A stretch of DNA of 64,000 nucleotides from Xanthomonas sp. DAR 35659. GTDB taxonomy: Bacteria; Pseudomonadota; Gammaproteobacteria; Xanthomonadales; Xanthomonadaceae. Each line of letters opens with the position of its first letter. Positions within the stretch are counted from its first letter, which is position 1. The DNA is taken from NCBI RefSeq assembly GCF_041242975.1, contig NZ_CP162488.1, positions 3,896,001 through 3,960,000 of the forward strand, in the 5' to 3' direction. Under the pieces are notes generated by a model. The model saw nothing but the letters and a program-made list of their open reading frames with translations. It made no database searches and was not told the origin of the DNA. Of this stretch, positions 21,651 through 29,480 are shown piece by piece. The position numbers were made by a program, and so were the translations under genes.

Positions 21651-22559
21651 TTGTCCGCCAAGCCCGCCCCCGTCGTGTCCGAACTGATCGAGCTGCTGTC
21701 GCTGGAACGGCTGGAGGACAACCTGTTCCGCGGCCAGAGCCGCGACATCGGCACCAAGTACGTGTTCGGCGGCCAGGTGCTGGGCCAGGCCCTGTCGGCG
21801 GCGCAGGCCACGGTGGAGAACGGACGCCGGGTGCATTCGCTGCACGCCTATTTCCTGCGCGCCGGCGACATCGACCATCCCATCGTCTACGACGTGGACC
21901 GCACCCGCGACGGCGGCAGCTTCTCGGTGCGCCGGGTCACCGCGGTCCAGCACGGCAAGGTGATCTTCTTCTGCGCGGCCTCGTTCCAGGAACAGGAGGA
22001 CGGCGCCACGCACCAGTTGAAGATGCCGGAAGTGCCGCAGCCGGAGGACATCGAGCCGACCCCGGCGGCGCGCCCGGACGTGCTGGCGACGCTGCCGACC
22101 AAGGTGCAGCGCTGGCTCTCGCGCGGCGGCCCGTTCGAGTTCCGCCACGTCTATCCGCGCGACGAACTGAATCCGCCCAAGCGCCCGCCGTTCCAGCACA
22201 TGTGGCTGCGCCTGAGCGAGCCGGTCGGCGACGCGCCGGAACTGCACCAGGCGCTGCTGGCCTACGCCTCGGATTTCCACCTGCTCGGCACCGCGACCTT
22301 CCCGCACGGCATCAGCTACTACACGCCGAACGTGCAGATGGCCTCGCTCGACCACGCCTTGTGGTTCCACCGCCCGTTCCGCGCCGACGACTGGCTGCTG
22401 TACTCGCTGGACAGCCCCAGCGCGCAGGGATCGCGCGGCCTGGCGCGCGGCCAGTTCTTCACCCGCGACGGGGTGCTGGTGGCCAGCACCGCGCAGGAAG
22501 GCCTGATCCGCGTGGTGCCCGATGCCGGCGCCGCGGCGCAGGTTCCGGCCAAGCACTGA
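21651..22559 (+). CDS. tesB: Acyl-CoA thioesterase II
   Basis: 302 residues with the double hotdog fold of TesB, which cleaves medium and long acyl-CoA. Seen are FRGQSRDIGTKYVFGGQVLG, SLHAYFLRAGD, ASDFHLLGTAT (Asp and Thr of the Asp-Thr-Gln triad), MASLDHALWFHRPFRADDWL and STAQEGLIRV (the Gln). The start is TTG at 21651, because the family N-terminus (ELIELLSLERLEDNLFRG) lies just after it and there is no ATG. A TATAAT box sits about 30 bases upstream. The nearby enoyl-CoA hydratase suggests a shared role in fatty-acid metabolism. Confidence 0.93.
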   Translation: MSAKPAPVVSELIELLSLERLEDNLFRGQSRDIGTKYVFGGQVLGQALSAAQATVENGRRVHSLHAYFLRAGDIDHPIVYDVDRTRDGGSFSVRRVTAVQHGKVIFFCAASFQEQEDGATHQLKMPEVPQPEDIEPTPAARPDVLATLPTKVQRWLSRGGPFEFRHVYPRDELNPPKRPPFQHMWLRLSEPVGDAPELHQALLAYASDFHLLGTATFPHGISYYTPNVQMASLDHALWFHRPFRADDWLLYSLDSPSAQGSRGLARGQFFTRDGVLVASTAQEGLIRVVPDAGAAAQVPAKH

Positions 22560-22569
22560 GGCGACGACG

Positions 22570-23094
22570 ATGCGGCAGATCTTCAGCAGCCAACGCGTGG
22601 AAACCGCCGAAGGCGTGGCCAAACTGTTGCGCGACGCGGGCATCGCGGTGCGGGTCAGCAATGGCCGCTCGTACCGCAGCCGGCGCAGCGGCCAGTTCAG
22701 CTATCTCGAACCGACCGCGGCGCAGGCGCAGCCGACGGTCTGGGTGATACACGCCGACGACCAGCCGCGCGCGCGCGCACTGCTGCGCGAATCCGGGCTG
22801 ATCGACAGCACCCGCCAGGATCCGGCGCAGGGAGTGCCGTATCTCACCGAATTCCGCTCGCAGGCGACGCCGGCGCCCGGCAAGCGCTGGGCGTGGCGGA
22901 TCCGTGTCGCGCTGCTGCTGGTGATCGGCGTGGTGGCGATGGCCACCGCGCTGCGCCACTTCGGCAACCGCGCACCGCCGCCGGCCCCGGCTGCCGCACC
23001 GGCGGCGCGACCCGCCGCGCCACCGGCGACGCAACCGGCACAGGACGGCGACGAAGTGCGCGTGCGGGTGCAACCGGCGCGGCAGGGCAACTGA
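22570..23094 (+). CDS. DUF2007-like protein with one membrane helix
   Basis: 174 residues. The N-terminal part (MRQIFSSQRVETAEGVAKLLRDAGIAVRVSNGRSY) resembles DUF2007 domains, small alpha/beta modules sometimes called signal-transducing. A helix at about residues 113-133 (VALLLVIGVVAMATALRHFG) follows, then an Ala/Pro-rich tail that should lie in the periplasm. It starts about 10 bases after the tesB stop. Xanthomonas homologues are often labelled pathogenicity-like; I see no sequence basis for that function. Confidence 0.65.
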   Translation: MRQIFSSQRVETAEGVAKLLRDAGIAVRVSNGRSYRSRRSGQFSYLEPTAAQAQPTVWVIHADDQPRARALLRESGLIDSTRQDPAQGVPYLTEFRSQATPAPGKRWAWRIRVALLLVIGVVAMATALRHFGNRAPPPAPAAAPAARPAAPPATQPAQDGDEVRVRVQPARQGN

Positions 23095-23240
23095 GCCATC
23101 TTCGGCGAAGGCGTCGTGTTTCTTGCGGAGCCTGGAAGGGCGCTGATGCTCGACAGGCGCCGAAGCCGACGATGTCGCCATGGCGCCTGCGGAAGTCGAC
23201 GCCGCTCGCGGTCCGCCGACTTTCTGAAATGCTGCTGCTC

Positions 23241-23323
23241 TGTAGGAGCGGCTTCAGCCGCGACAGGCAGCCGACGTTAGCCGCTTCGCCAAAGTGCCTG
23301 TCGCGGCTGAAGCCGCTCCTACA
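23241..23323. repeat. REP-like inverted repeat, copy 2
   Basis: The arms TGTAGGAGCGGCTTCAGCCG and CGGCTGAAGCCGCTCCTACA, extended by GCGACAGGCA/TGCCTGTCGC, enclose a short loop. This gives a nearly 30-bp stem. It lies between convergent genes. Confidence 0.9.
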
Positions 23324-23360
23324 GGTGCACGGCGATTGGACCGGTGCGCGGCGTGGACAA

Positions 23361-23394
23361 TAAAACGCCCCTGCGCATCGCTGCGCAGGGGCGG
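23361..23394 (-). terminator. Terminator of the EF-hand gene
   Basis: On the reverse strand CCGCCCCTGCGCAG-CGAT-GCGCAGGGGCG is followed by TTTTATT. It sits about 40 bases past the stop codon of the EF-hand protein. Confidence 0.85.
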
Positions 23395-23435
23395 TTGTCG
23401 ATCGGCGCCTTGTTGCGTGTTGCGAGGTGGAACGG

Positions 23436-24035
23436 TCAGTTCGCGTCGGGGGCGGCCGGTGCCGGCATCGGCCCGTGCTTGCGCCCGGGCTTGCCGTCGG
23501 GCTTGTGCATCCACATCGACTGCGCCGCATCGAACTCGGCGCGGCTGAGCATGCCGTCCTTGTTGGTGTCGGCCTTGGCGAACCAGGCGTCGCGATGCTG
23601 CTTGGCGCGCAACTCGAAGTCGGCGCGGTCGACGAAACCGTCCTTGTTCACGTCCATTTCCGCGAAGCGCGCGGCGAACTTCGGATCGGCGTTGGCCTCC
23701 TCGCGGCTGATGCGGCCGTCCTTGTTGGTGTCCAGCTTGGCCATCATGCCGCCATGCCCGTCGCGCTCGCCCGGGCGGCCGTGGCGCGGGAACTCGTCGG
23801 GCGTCAGCTTGCCGTCGTGGTTCTTGTCCAGCGCATCGAAGCGCTGGGCCAGGCGCGGGTTGGCCGCGGCCTCGCTGCGATCGATGACGCCGTCGCCATT
23901 CTTGTCGAGCCTGGCGAAGCCGCCGCCAGCGTCCGGCGCGGCGGGATCGGCCGGCGGCGGCGGATTGGCGGCGTAGGCGCCGCCGGACAGCACGACGAGC
24001 ACGGCCAGGGCGAGCAGCGGATTGCGGTAGTTCAT
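23436..24035 (-). CDS. Exported protein with five EF-hand calcium-binding loops
   Basis: 199 residues. The signal peptide is MNYRNPLLALAVLVVLSGGAYA. Five EF-hand loops follow: DKNGDGVIDRSE, DKNHDGKLTPDE, DTNKDGRISREE, DVNKDGFVDRAD and DTNKDGMLSRAE. All keep the D-x-N-x-D-G pattern and most end in the expected Glu. The tail is Lys/Pro-rich (KPDGKPGRKHGPMPAPAA). It should bind calcium in the periplasm or outside the cell; the partner is unknown. GAGGGAG serves as ribosome binding site. It is a single-gene unit with its own terminator. Confidence 0.85.
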   Translation of the reverse strand: MNYRNPLLALAVLVVLSGGAYAANPPPPADPAAPDAGGGFARLDKNGDGVIDRSEAAANPRLAQRFDALDKNHDGKLTPDEFPRHGRPGERDGHGGMMAKLDTNKDGRISREEANADPKFAARFAEMDVNKDGFVDRADFELRAKQHRDAWFAKADTNKDGMLSRAEFDAAQSMWMHKPDGKPGRKHGPMPAPAAPDAN

Positions 24036-24251
24036 GGAGTACTCCCTCAGGGGAAAGCGGAAAATCGGACCGACGCGGCAGGCGCATTCGGCCGTCACCA
24101 GCGCCGCGGCGATGGACCGCGATGCGGACCGGCGCAGCGGCGCCTTCCCTGCTGAGAACGCTGCGGCGTCGGCGCGGTTGACGCGGCGCGGGGCGCATTC
24201 ATGCGGCGGACAGTCGCGGCCGCTGCGATCGCGAAGCGCTATGCTCCCGGC

Positions 24252-25013
24252 ATGGCCATCCATACCGACGCCAGCGACGACCTGCGGCTGTTCCAGACCG
24301 GCCAGCACGCGTGCGGCTACTGGCCGGAACGGCAGGCGCGCGACCTGGTACTGGACCCGCACGACCCACGCCTGGGCGCGCTCTACCCGCTGGCGCTGAG
24401 CTGGGGTTTCCGCCGTTCCGGCGACCTGGTCTACCGGCCGCACTGCGACCACTGCCGCGCCTGCGTGGCGGTACGCATTCCGGTCGCCGAGTTCGCGCCC
24501 GACCGCAGCCAGCGCCGCTGCCTGGCGCGCAACGCCGACATCGACGTGCGCATCGTCGCCGCCGAACGCAATGCCGAGCAGTTGGCGCTGTACCAACGCT
24601 ATCTGCGCCTGCGCCACCCCGGCGGCGGCATGGACGACCACGGCGCGCACGAGTTCGACCAGTTCCTGGTCGGGCGCTGGGCGCACGGACGTTTCCTGGA
24701 AATGCGCCAGAAGACGCCGCAGGGCACGCGCGGCCCGCTGCTCGGCGTGGCGGTGACCGACGTCACCGAACAGGCGCTGTCGGCGGTGTACACCTTCTAC
24801 GCTCCCGAGGCCGGCGAACGCGGGCTGGGCACGCTGGCGATCCTGCACCAGATCGACTGGGCCAGGCGCGAGGGGCTGCACTACCTGTACCTGGGCTACT
24901 GGATCCGCGGCCACCGGAAAATGGACTACAAGCGGCGCTTCCGTCCGTTGCAGGCCTACGACGGGCGCACCTGGCGCGCATTCGACGACACCATCGGCCG
25001 CTTCGGCGACTGA
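24252..25013 (+). CDS. bpt: Aspartate/glutamate leucyltransferase (N-end rule)
   Basis: 253 residues. It transfers leucine from Leu-tRNA to proteins with N-terminal Asp or Glu, marking them for ClpAP. The N-terminal domain has [22 protein letters not shown] and [18 protein letters not shown], the cysteine motif shared with ATE1. The C-terminal half has [20 protein letters not shown] and [21 protein letters not shown], both typical of Bpt. ATG 24252 follows a longer possible frame with no family similarity. Confidence 0.93.
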   Translation: MAIHTDASDDLRLFQTGQHACGYWPERQARDLVLDPHDPRLGALYPLALSWGFRRSGDLVYRPHCDHCRACVAVRIPVAEFAPDRSQRRCLARNADIDVRIVAAERNAEQLALYQRYLRLRHPGGGMDDHGAHEFDQFLVGRWAHGRFLEMRQKTPQGTRGPLLGVAVTDVTEQALSAVYTFYAPEAGERGLGTLAILHQIDWARREGLHYLYLGYWIRGHRKMDYKRRFRPLQAYDGRTWRAFDDTIGRFGD

Positions 25014-25144
25014 CCTGCGCCAGCCTGCTGCGGGCGTTACCCAGGCCCTCGCCGCCAGGCTGCGCCAACAGGCGCGGCACCATGCCACCACGCCGCGCGC
25101 GCGGCGCCACCGTCCGGACATGCGGCGCATGCGAAAATGCGCCG

Positions 25145-26389
25145 ATGAACTCACGCCTCCTGTTGCTTGCCCTGACCCTGCTGTGCGGCGCCTGCGCGCA
25201 CACCGGCCCCGCCCCGAGCATGCCCACGGCCGCGAGCGCCGACGCCACACACCTGCGCCTGGCCACCTACAACACCTCGTTGAACGCGGACCAGGCCGGC
25301 GGCCTGATCGCCGAGCTGCAGGGCGACAGCGCGCAGGCGCGCAAGATCGCCGCAGTGCTGCAGCAGGTGCGGCCGGACCTGGTGCTGCTCAACGAATTCG
25401 ACTACGACGACGCGCACCGCGCCGCCGACCTGTTCGAGCAGCGCTACCTGGCGGTGCCGCAACCGCACGGCGGCGCCGCGCTGCGCTATCCCTATCGCTA
25501 CCTGGCACCGGTCAACACCGGCGTGCCCAGCGGGCTGGACCTGGACAACGACGGCCACGTCGGCGGCGAAGGCCGTGCCCGCGGCAACGATGCCTGGGGC
25601 TACGGCCTGCATCCGGGTCAGTACGGCATGCTGTTGCTGTCCAAGTACCCGATCGACGCCGCTGCAGTGCGCAGCTTCCGTCTGCTGAAGTGGAGCGCGA
25701 TGCCCGGCGCGCTGCGCCCGATCGACCCGGCCAGCGGCCGCCCGTTCCACAGCGACGCGGTCTGGTCGCAACTGCGGCTGTCGTCGAAGTCGCACTGGGA
25801 CGTGCCGGTGCGCACGCCGCTGGGCGTGGTCCATGCCTTGGTCGCGCACCCCACCCCACCGGTGTTCGACGGCCCGGAGAAGCGCAACCTGGCGCGCAAC
25901 CACGACGAGCTGCGGCTGTGGCGCGCGTACCTGGACGATGCCGACGGCGCGGCGACCTGGCTGTGCGACGACGCCGGCCGCTGCGGCGGGCTGGCCGCCG
26001 ATGCGCGCTTCGTGATCCTGGGCGACCTCAACAACGATCCGGTCGATGGCGACGGACGCCACGACGCCATCCGCGCGCTGATCGACCATCGCCGCGTCCT
26101 GCGCTATCCGACGCCCACCGACGCCGGCGGCGCGGAGACCACCCGCGCCTACGCCGCGCAGGGCATCGCGCATCGCGGCGCGCCCGAACAGGTCACGGGC
26201 GATTTCGGACCAAAGGCCGGCACGATGCGGCTGGACTACGTCCTGCCGTCGGCCAATTTCCGCTACCTGGACGGCGGCGTGTTCTGGCCGGCCTCCAGCG
26301 CGCCGGCGGCGGCGATCGCCGACGGCAGCGACCATCACCTGGTGTGGGTGGACGTGGCGGTGGAGCCGGGAGTGGGGAGTCGGGATTAG
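25145..26389 (+). CDS. Endonuclease/exonuclease/phosphatase-family lipoprotein
   Basis: 414 residues. The lipoprotein leader MNSRLLLLALTLLCGAC has its lipobox Cys at residue 17. The EEP fold follows with LRLATYNTSLNADQ, VLLNEFDY (the metal-binding Glu), HPTPPVFDGPEKRN, VILGDLNNDPVDGDG and a terminal SDHHLVWVDV. These are the Asn, Glu, Asp-x-Asn and His positions of the family. The substrate could be nucleic acid, phosphoester or sphingomyelin-like; not decided. The C-terminal residues EPGVGSRD and the stop codon are encoded by a GGGAGTGGGG-type intergenic repeat. Confidence 0.8.
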   Translation: MNSRLLLLALTLLCGACAHTGPAPSMPTAASADATHLRLATYNTSLNADQAGGLIAELQGDSAQARKIAAVLQQVRPDLVLLNEFDYDDAHRAADLFEQRYLAVPQPHGGAALRYPYRYLAPVNTGVPSGLDLDNDGHVGGEGRARGNDAWGYGLHPGQYGMLLLSKYPIDAAAVRSFRLLKWSAMPGALRPIDPASGRPFHSDAVWSQLRLSSKSHWDVPVRTPLGVVHALVAHPTPPVFDGPEKRNLARNHDELRLWRAYLDDADGAATWLCDDAGRCGGLAADARFVILGDLNNDPVDGDGRHDAIRALIDHRRVLRYPTPTDAGGAETTRAYAAQGIAHRGAPEQVTGDFGPKAGTMRLDYVLPSANFRYLDGGVFWPASSAPAAAIADGSDHHLVWVDVAVEPGVGSRD

Positions 26390-26396
26390 GGATTCG
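26365..26396. repeat. GGGAGTGGGGAGTCGGG-type repeat at a gene end
   Basis: A G-rich tract of the same style as those at 14726, 29402 and 43722. It overlaps the last codons of the EEP lipoprotein gene and supplies its stop codon. Confidence 0.6.
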
Positions 26397-26501
26397 CCAA
26401 TCCGGCGCCGCGCGCGGCCTTGATCCAGATCAAGGGCAAGCCCGCGCAAACGCTGTCCAATGCATGCCGCACCCCGCCGGGATGCGTCACGGATAGCGAG
26501 C

Positions 26502-26864
26502 ATGCGAACGCAACAGCTGCAACAGGCGCTGGAGGGACTCAATGGCGCCACCGCCGACATCGAGGCGTCGGCGCTGATCTCCCTGGATGGACTGACCATC
26601 GCCTCGGCGATGCCGCAGGGCATGGACGAGGACCGCGTCGGCGCGATGTCCGCCGCGCTGCTGGCGTTGGGCGAGCGCAGCGCGCGCGAACTGGCGCGCG
26701 GGCCGCTGGAACGGGTGCTGATCCAGGGCGAACAGGGCTACGTGATCATGAGCGCGGCCGGGCGTGAAGCGGTGCTGACCGTACTGGCCAAGCCCAGCGC
26801 CAAGCTCGGCCTGGTGTTCCTGGACATCAAGCGCGCCGCCCAGGCGCTGCAGCAGATCCTGTAG
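26502..26864 (+). CDS. Roadblock/LC7 domain protein
   Basis: 120 residues, a single Roadblock/LC7 domain. The pattern ALEGLNGATADIEASALISLDGLTIAS...VGAMSAALLALGERSA is typical, with LERVLIQGEQGYVIMSAAG and ILTVLAKPSAKLGLVFLDIKRAA-type strands after it. These small proteins dimerise and often regulate MglA-type GTPases or sensor complexes; no GTPase gene is adjacent. It is the first gene of a five-gene operon, with the next start 10 bases downstream. Confidence 0.85.
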   Translation: MRTQQLQQALEGLNGATADIEASALISLDGLTIASAMPQGMDEDRVGAMSAALLALGERSARELARGPLERVLIQGEQGYVIMSAAGREAVLTVLAKPSAKLGLVFLDIKRAAQALQQIL

Positions 26865-26874
26865 GAGCGCCGCC

Positions 26875-27375
26875 ATGCCGCTGCCGCCGATGGATCCGCC
26901 GCACGAGCCGCATCGCAGCGCCGAGCTGCGCTACCACGACGGCAGCCGCCGCCTGGTGTACTGGAGCGAATGCGAGGTGGCCTACCCGGACGGGCGCCTG
27001 ATCGTCTCGCGCACCGACCTGGACGGCGTCATCACCCACGCCAACGACGCCTTCGTCGAACTCAGCGGCTGGCCGCGCGCGACGCTGATCGGCGCGCCGC
27101 ACTGCATCCTGCGCCATCCCGACATGCCGCGCCGCGCGTTCCGCGACCTGTGGGACACGGTGCTGGCCGGCGAGAAATGGCACGGCTACGTCAAGAACCT
27201 GCGCCGCGACGGCGCCTGCTACTGGGTCTACGCCACCGCGCTGCCGAACGTGCGCGACGGACAGGTGGTGGGCTTCACCTCGGTGCGGCGCAAGCCCTCG
27301 CGGCGGCGCATCGACGCCCTGCAGCCGCTGTACGCGCAATGGCTGCGGGACGAACGCGCGGAGACGCCGGCATGA
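26875..27375 (+). CDS. Aer-type PAS domain protein
   Basis: 166 residues, essentially one PAS domain. SRTDLDGVITHANDAFVELSGW, then PHCILRHPDMPRRAFRDLWDT, GEKWHGYVKNLRRDG and CYWVYATALPNV closely follow the FAD-binding PAS of the Aer redox sensor. No output domain, HAMP or membrane helix is present, so it must signal through a partner. The stop overlaps the next gene (ATGA). The upstream TGTAGGAGCG is its ribosome binding region. Flavin binding is inference from similarity. Confidence 0.85.
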   Translation: MPLPPMDPPHEPHRSAELRYHDGSRRLVYWSECEVAYPDGRLIVSRTDLDGVITHANDAFVELSGWPRATLIGAPHCILRHPDMPRRAFRDLWDTVLAGEKWHGYVKNLRRDGACYWVYATALPNVRDGQVVGFTSVRRKPSRRRIDALQPLYAQWLRDERAETPA

Positions 27376-28127
27376 GCCTCGACTTCCTGGTCGCGCCGGA
27401 TTTCGCGCCGGAACACTTCGGCGGCTGGTACCTGCTCAGCACGCTGCTGCAGCGCCGCGCCGGGCTCGGCCTGCACCTGCTGATGCCGGCCGATGCCGCC
27501 GAGCAGAAGCAACTGCTGGACGGCGGCGAAGTCGACCTGGTGTACGCCAGCCCGTTCGATGCCAGCACGCTGATCCGCGAACGCGGCTACCTGCCGCTGG
27601 CGCGGCCGCGCGGGCGCGCCGACGAGGTGGTGATCGCCACCGCCGCGGAAGCGCCGGCGCACTGCGTCGAGGACCTGCCCTACGGCTGCCGCATCGCGCT
27701 GACCGACAACCACGACGTGCGCCTGATCGCGCTGCGGCTGCTGGAACCGGCCGATCTCGATCCCGAGCGCATCGCCTGGCGCCCGGCCCGCAGTTATACG
27801 GCGGTGGCGCGGCTGTTGCTGGAAGGCGAAGCCGATGCCGGGCTGTTCCTGGCCGACGCCTATCACCGGCTGTCGCGGCTCACCCGCGAACGGCTGCGGC
27901 CGCTGGTGGAGAGCGCGCTGTGCGACATCGGCCACGCGCTGCTCGCGCACCCGCGTATCGCCGCGCACCTGCCCGCGCTGCGCGACGCACTGCTGGCGCT
28001 GGGCGACGCGGCGCACCGCGAGGACCAGGCGGTGCTGGACGCGCTGGGCCTGGAGCACGGATTCGAGGCCATGCACATGGAGGACGCGCAATTCATGATC
28101 GACCTGATCGACACCTTGCTGGACTGA
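27372..28127 (+). CDS. Cytoplasmic solute-binding-like protein (PhnD-type fold)
   Basis: 251 residues. The order FLVAPDFAPEHFGGWYLLSTLLQRR, MPADAAEQKQLLDGGEVDLVYAS and CRIALTDNHDVRLIALRLL, then RSYTAVARLLLEGEADAGLF, is the two-lobed pattern of PhnD-like phosphonate-binding proteins. It has no signal peptide, so it is predicted cytoplasmic. It probably senses a ligand rather than feeding a transporter, and no ABC permease is nearby. The C-terminal extension of about 70 residues is helical. It overlaps the PAS gene by four bases. Confidence 0.65.
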   Translation: MSLDFLVAPDFAPEHFGGWYLLSTLLQRRAGLGLHLLMPADAAEQKQLLDGGEVDLVYASPFDASTLIRERGYLPLARPRGRADEVVIATAAEAPAHCVEDLPYGCRIALTDNHDVRLIALRLLEPADLDPERIAWRPARSYTAVARLLLEGEADAGLFLADAYHRLSRLTRERLRPLVESALCDIGHALLAHPRIAAHLPALRDALLALGDAAHREDQAVLDALGLEHGFEAMHMEDAQFMIDLIDTLLD

Positions 28128-28137
28128 GCGCGACGCC

Positions 28138-28782
28138 ATGACCGCCCATCCGTCTCCCGATCCGGCGCGCCTGGTGATGCGCACCCACGCGCGCGCGCTG
28201 TTGCGCGACCCGCGCGACGCCGCCGCGCACCTGGCGCGCCTGCACGCGGCGCTGCAACTGCACGACACCGAACCGGCGCAAGGCGTGCTCGCCGATTTGT
28301 TCGTGGCGCTGCCGCGGCACGACACCAGCTTGCGCCAGTTGGCCTTCCAGATGGCCGCCGCGCACCTGCCGCCGCACGTGGCCGAGGCCTTCCAGCGCCA
28401 TTGCCATGGCCACGCCCTGTTGCCGATCAACGCCCTGGCCACGCGCTGGAGCGTGCTGGCGCGGCCCTCGGCCGACGTTCCGGCGCGGGTACGCCGGGCC
28501 AGTCCGGACCATTCGCGGCGCATGGTGCGCGAGGTGGTCGAGGCCTTGTGCGAAGGCGCGCCGCTGACCGCGACACGCTGCGAGCGCGAGTTCCTCGACT
28601 ACTGCATCAGTTGCCAGGACAAACTCGCGTTCATGCTCGCCAGCCGCGAACTGCGCCGCCACGCGCTGGCCCTGGGCGACCGCTGGGACCGCACCGCGCG
28701 CTGGCTGCAGCAACGCGACCTGCTCGGCGGACGCAGCGCCGCCGCCGAGCCCTCCCTTTCCCGCGCAGGCCATCTGCCATGA
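28138..28782 (+). CDS. Protein of unknown function in the Roadblock-PAS operon
   Basis: 214 residues, mostly helical and rich in Ala, Arg and His. No signal peptide or membrane segment is visible. A cysteine cluster CEREFLDYCISCQDKLAFM near residues 151-171 could bind metal or a cofactor. I do not recognise a family. It starts 10 bases after the solute-binding-like gene and its stop overlaps the next start (ATGA), which ties it to the operon. Confidence 0.65.
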   Translation: MTAHPSPDPARLVMRTHARALLRDPRDAAAHLARLHAALQLHDTEPAQGVLADLFVALPRHDTSLRQLAFQMAAAHLPPHVAEAFQRHCHGHALLPINALATRWSVLARPSADVPARVRRASPDHSRRMVREVVEALCEGAPLTATRCEREFLDYCISCQDKLAFMLASRELRRHALALGDRWDRTARWLQQRDLLGGRSAAAEPSLSRAGHLP

Positions 28783-29399
28783 ACGAGCACGACCCCACCT
28801 GGCTGATGCCCACGCCGCATGGCGTGCTGCATGGCTTCGCCAGAGCCGCACCGGACCGCATGCAACGCGCGCTGCAACTGCTGCTCAGCGCGCACGGCGC
28901 GCTGTCGCTGCCGGAGTGGCGCACGCGCGTGGACGGCGACGCGCAGCGCCTGCTGGCCGATGCGCGCGAACAGCAGTGGATCCAATTGCTGCGCCGCCCG
29001 GTGCCCGGCCCGGAGATCCGACTGGACGATTTCGCCCAGCACGTGATCGCGCCGCTGTCGGCCGAACGCCGCGCCGTGCTCGCCTCCGACAGCGGCTTCT
29101 GCCTGGGCCACGCCGGGCTCGGCCAGGACGAGGCCGACACGCTGAGCGTGGCCGCCGCCGACTTCTCCGATTTCGCGCAACGGCAGAGCGCGCGTGGCTG
29201 GAGCGGCGCGCAGCGTTATGTCGCGTTCCACAGCGAACCGCAGCTGCTGCTGCCGGACTGGTCGTTCGTCCCGTTCTGGGTGGACGGCGCCGGCTACTGG
29301 CTGATCCTCGGCGGCGAGGCGCTGCTCAACAACCTGGCGATGGTGGAACTGGTGTGGAGCATCCGCCTGGCGGCGGCGCGGTTTGCGCCGCCGGTGTGA
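28779..29399 (+). CDS. Last gene of the Roadblock-PAS operon, unknown function
   Basis: 206 residues. The N-terminal half is helical (RMQRALQLLLSAHGALSLPEW). The C-terminal half reads DTLSVAAADFSDFAQRQSAR, then YVAFHSEPQLLLPDWSFVPFWVDG and YWLILGGEALLNNLAMVELVWSIR. That alternation of strand and helix is loosely like Roadblock or profilin-type folds, but this is a guess. No signal peptide. Translationally coupled to the preceding gene. A G-rich repeat follows the stop. Confidence 0.65.
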   Translation: MNEHDPTWLMPTPHGVLHGFARAAPDRMQRALQLLLSAHGALSLPEWRTRVDGDAQRLLADAREQQWIQLLRRPVPGPEIRLDDFAQHVIAPLSAERRAVLASDSGFCLGHAGLGQDEADTLSVAAADFSDFAQRQSARGWSGAQRYVAFHSEPQLLLPDWSFVPFWVDGAGYWLILGGEALLNNLAMVELVWSIRLAAARFAPPV

Positions 29400-29401
29400 G
29401 G

Positions 29402-29437
29402 GGCTGGGAGTGGGGAATGGGGATTGGGGAATGGTAA
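29402..29437. repeat. GGGAATGGGGATTGGGGAATGG-type repeat
   Basis: Tandem G/A-rich units between the convergent ends of the Roadblock-PAS operon and purT. Same family as the tracts at 14726, 26365 and 43722. Confidence 0.7.
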
Positions 29438-29480
29438 GAGCGGCATTCCTTGTTCCGAGTTGTCCACTGCCCCTCGCGCC

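Noticed and set aside
26861..26878. TGTAGGAGCG before the PAS gene, resembling the start of the REP-like unit
   Set aside because: There is no inverted partner. It is simply the end of one gene and a ribosome binding site.
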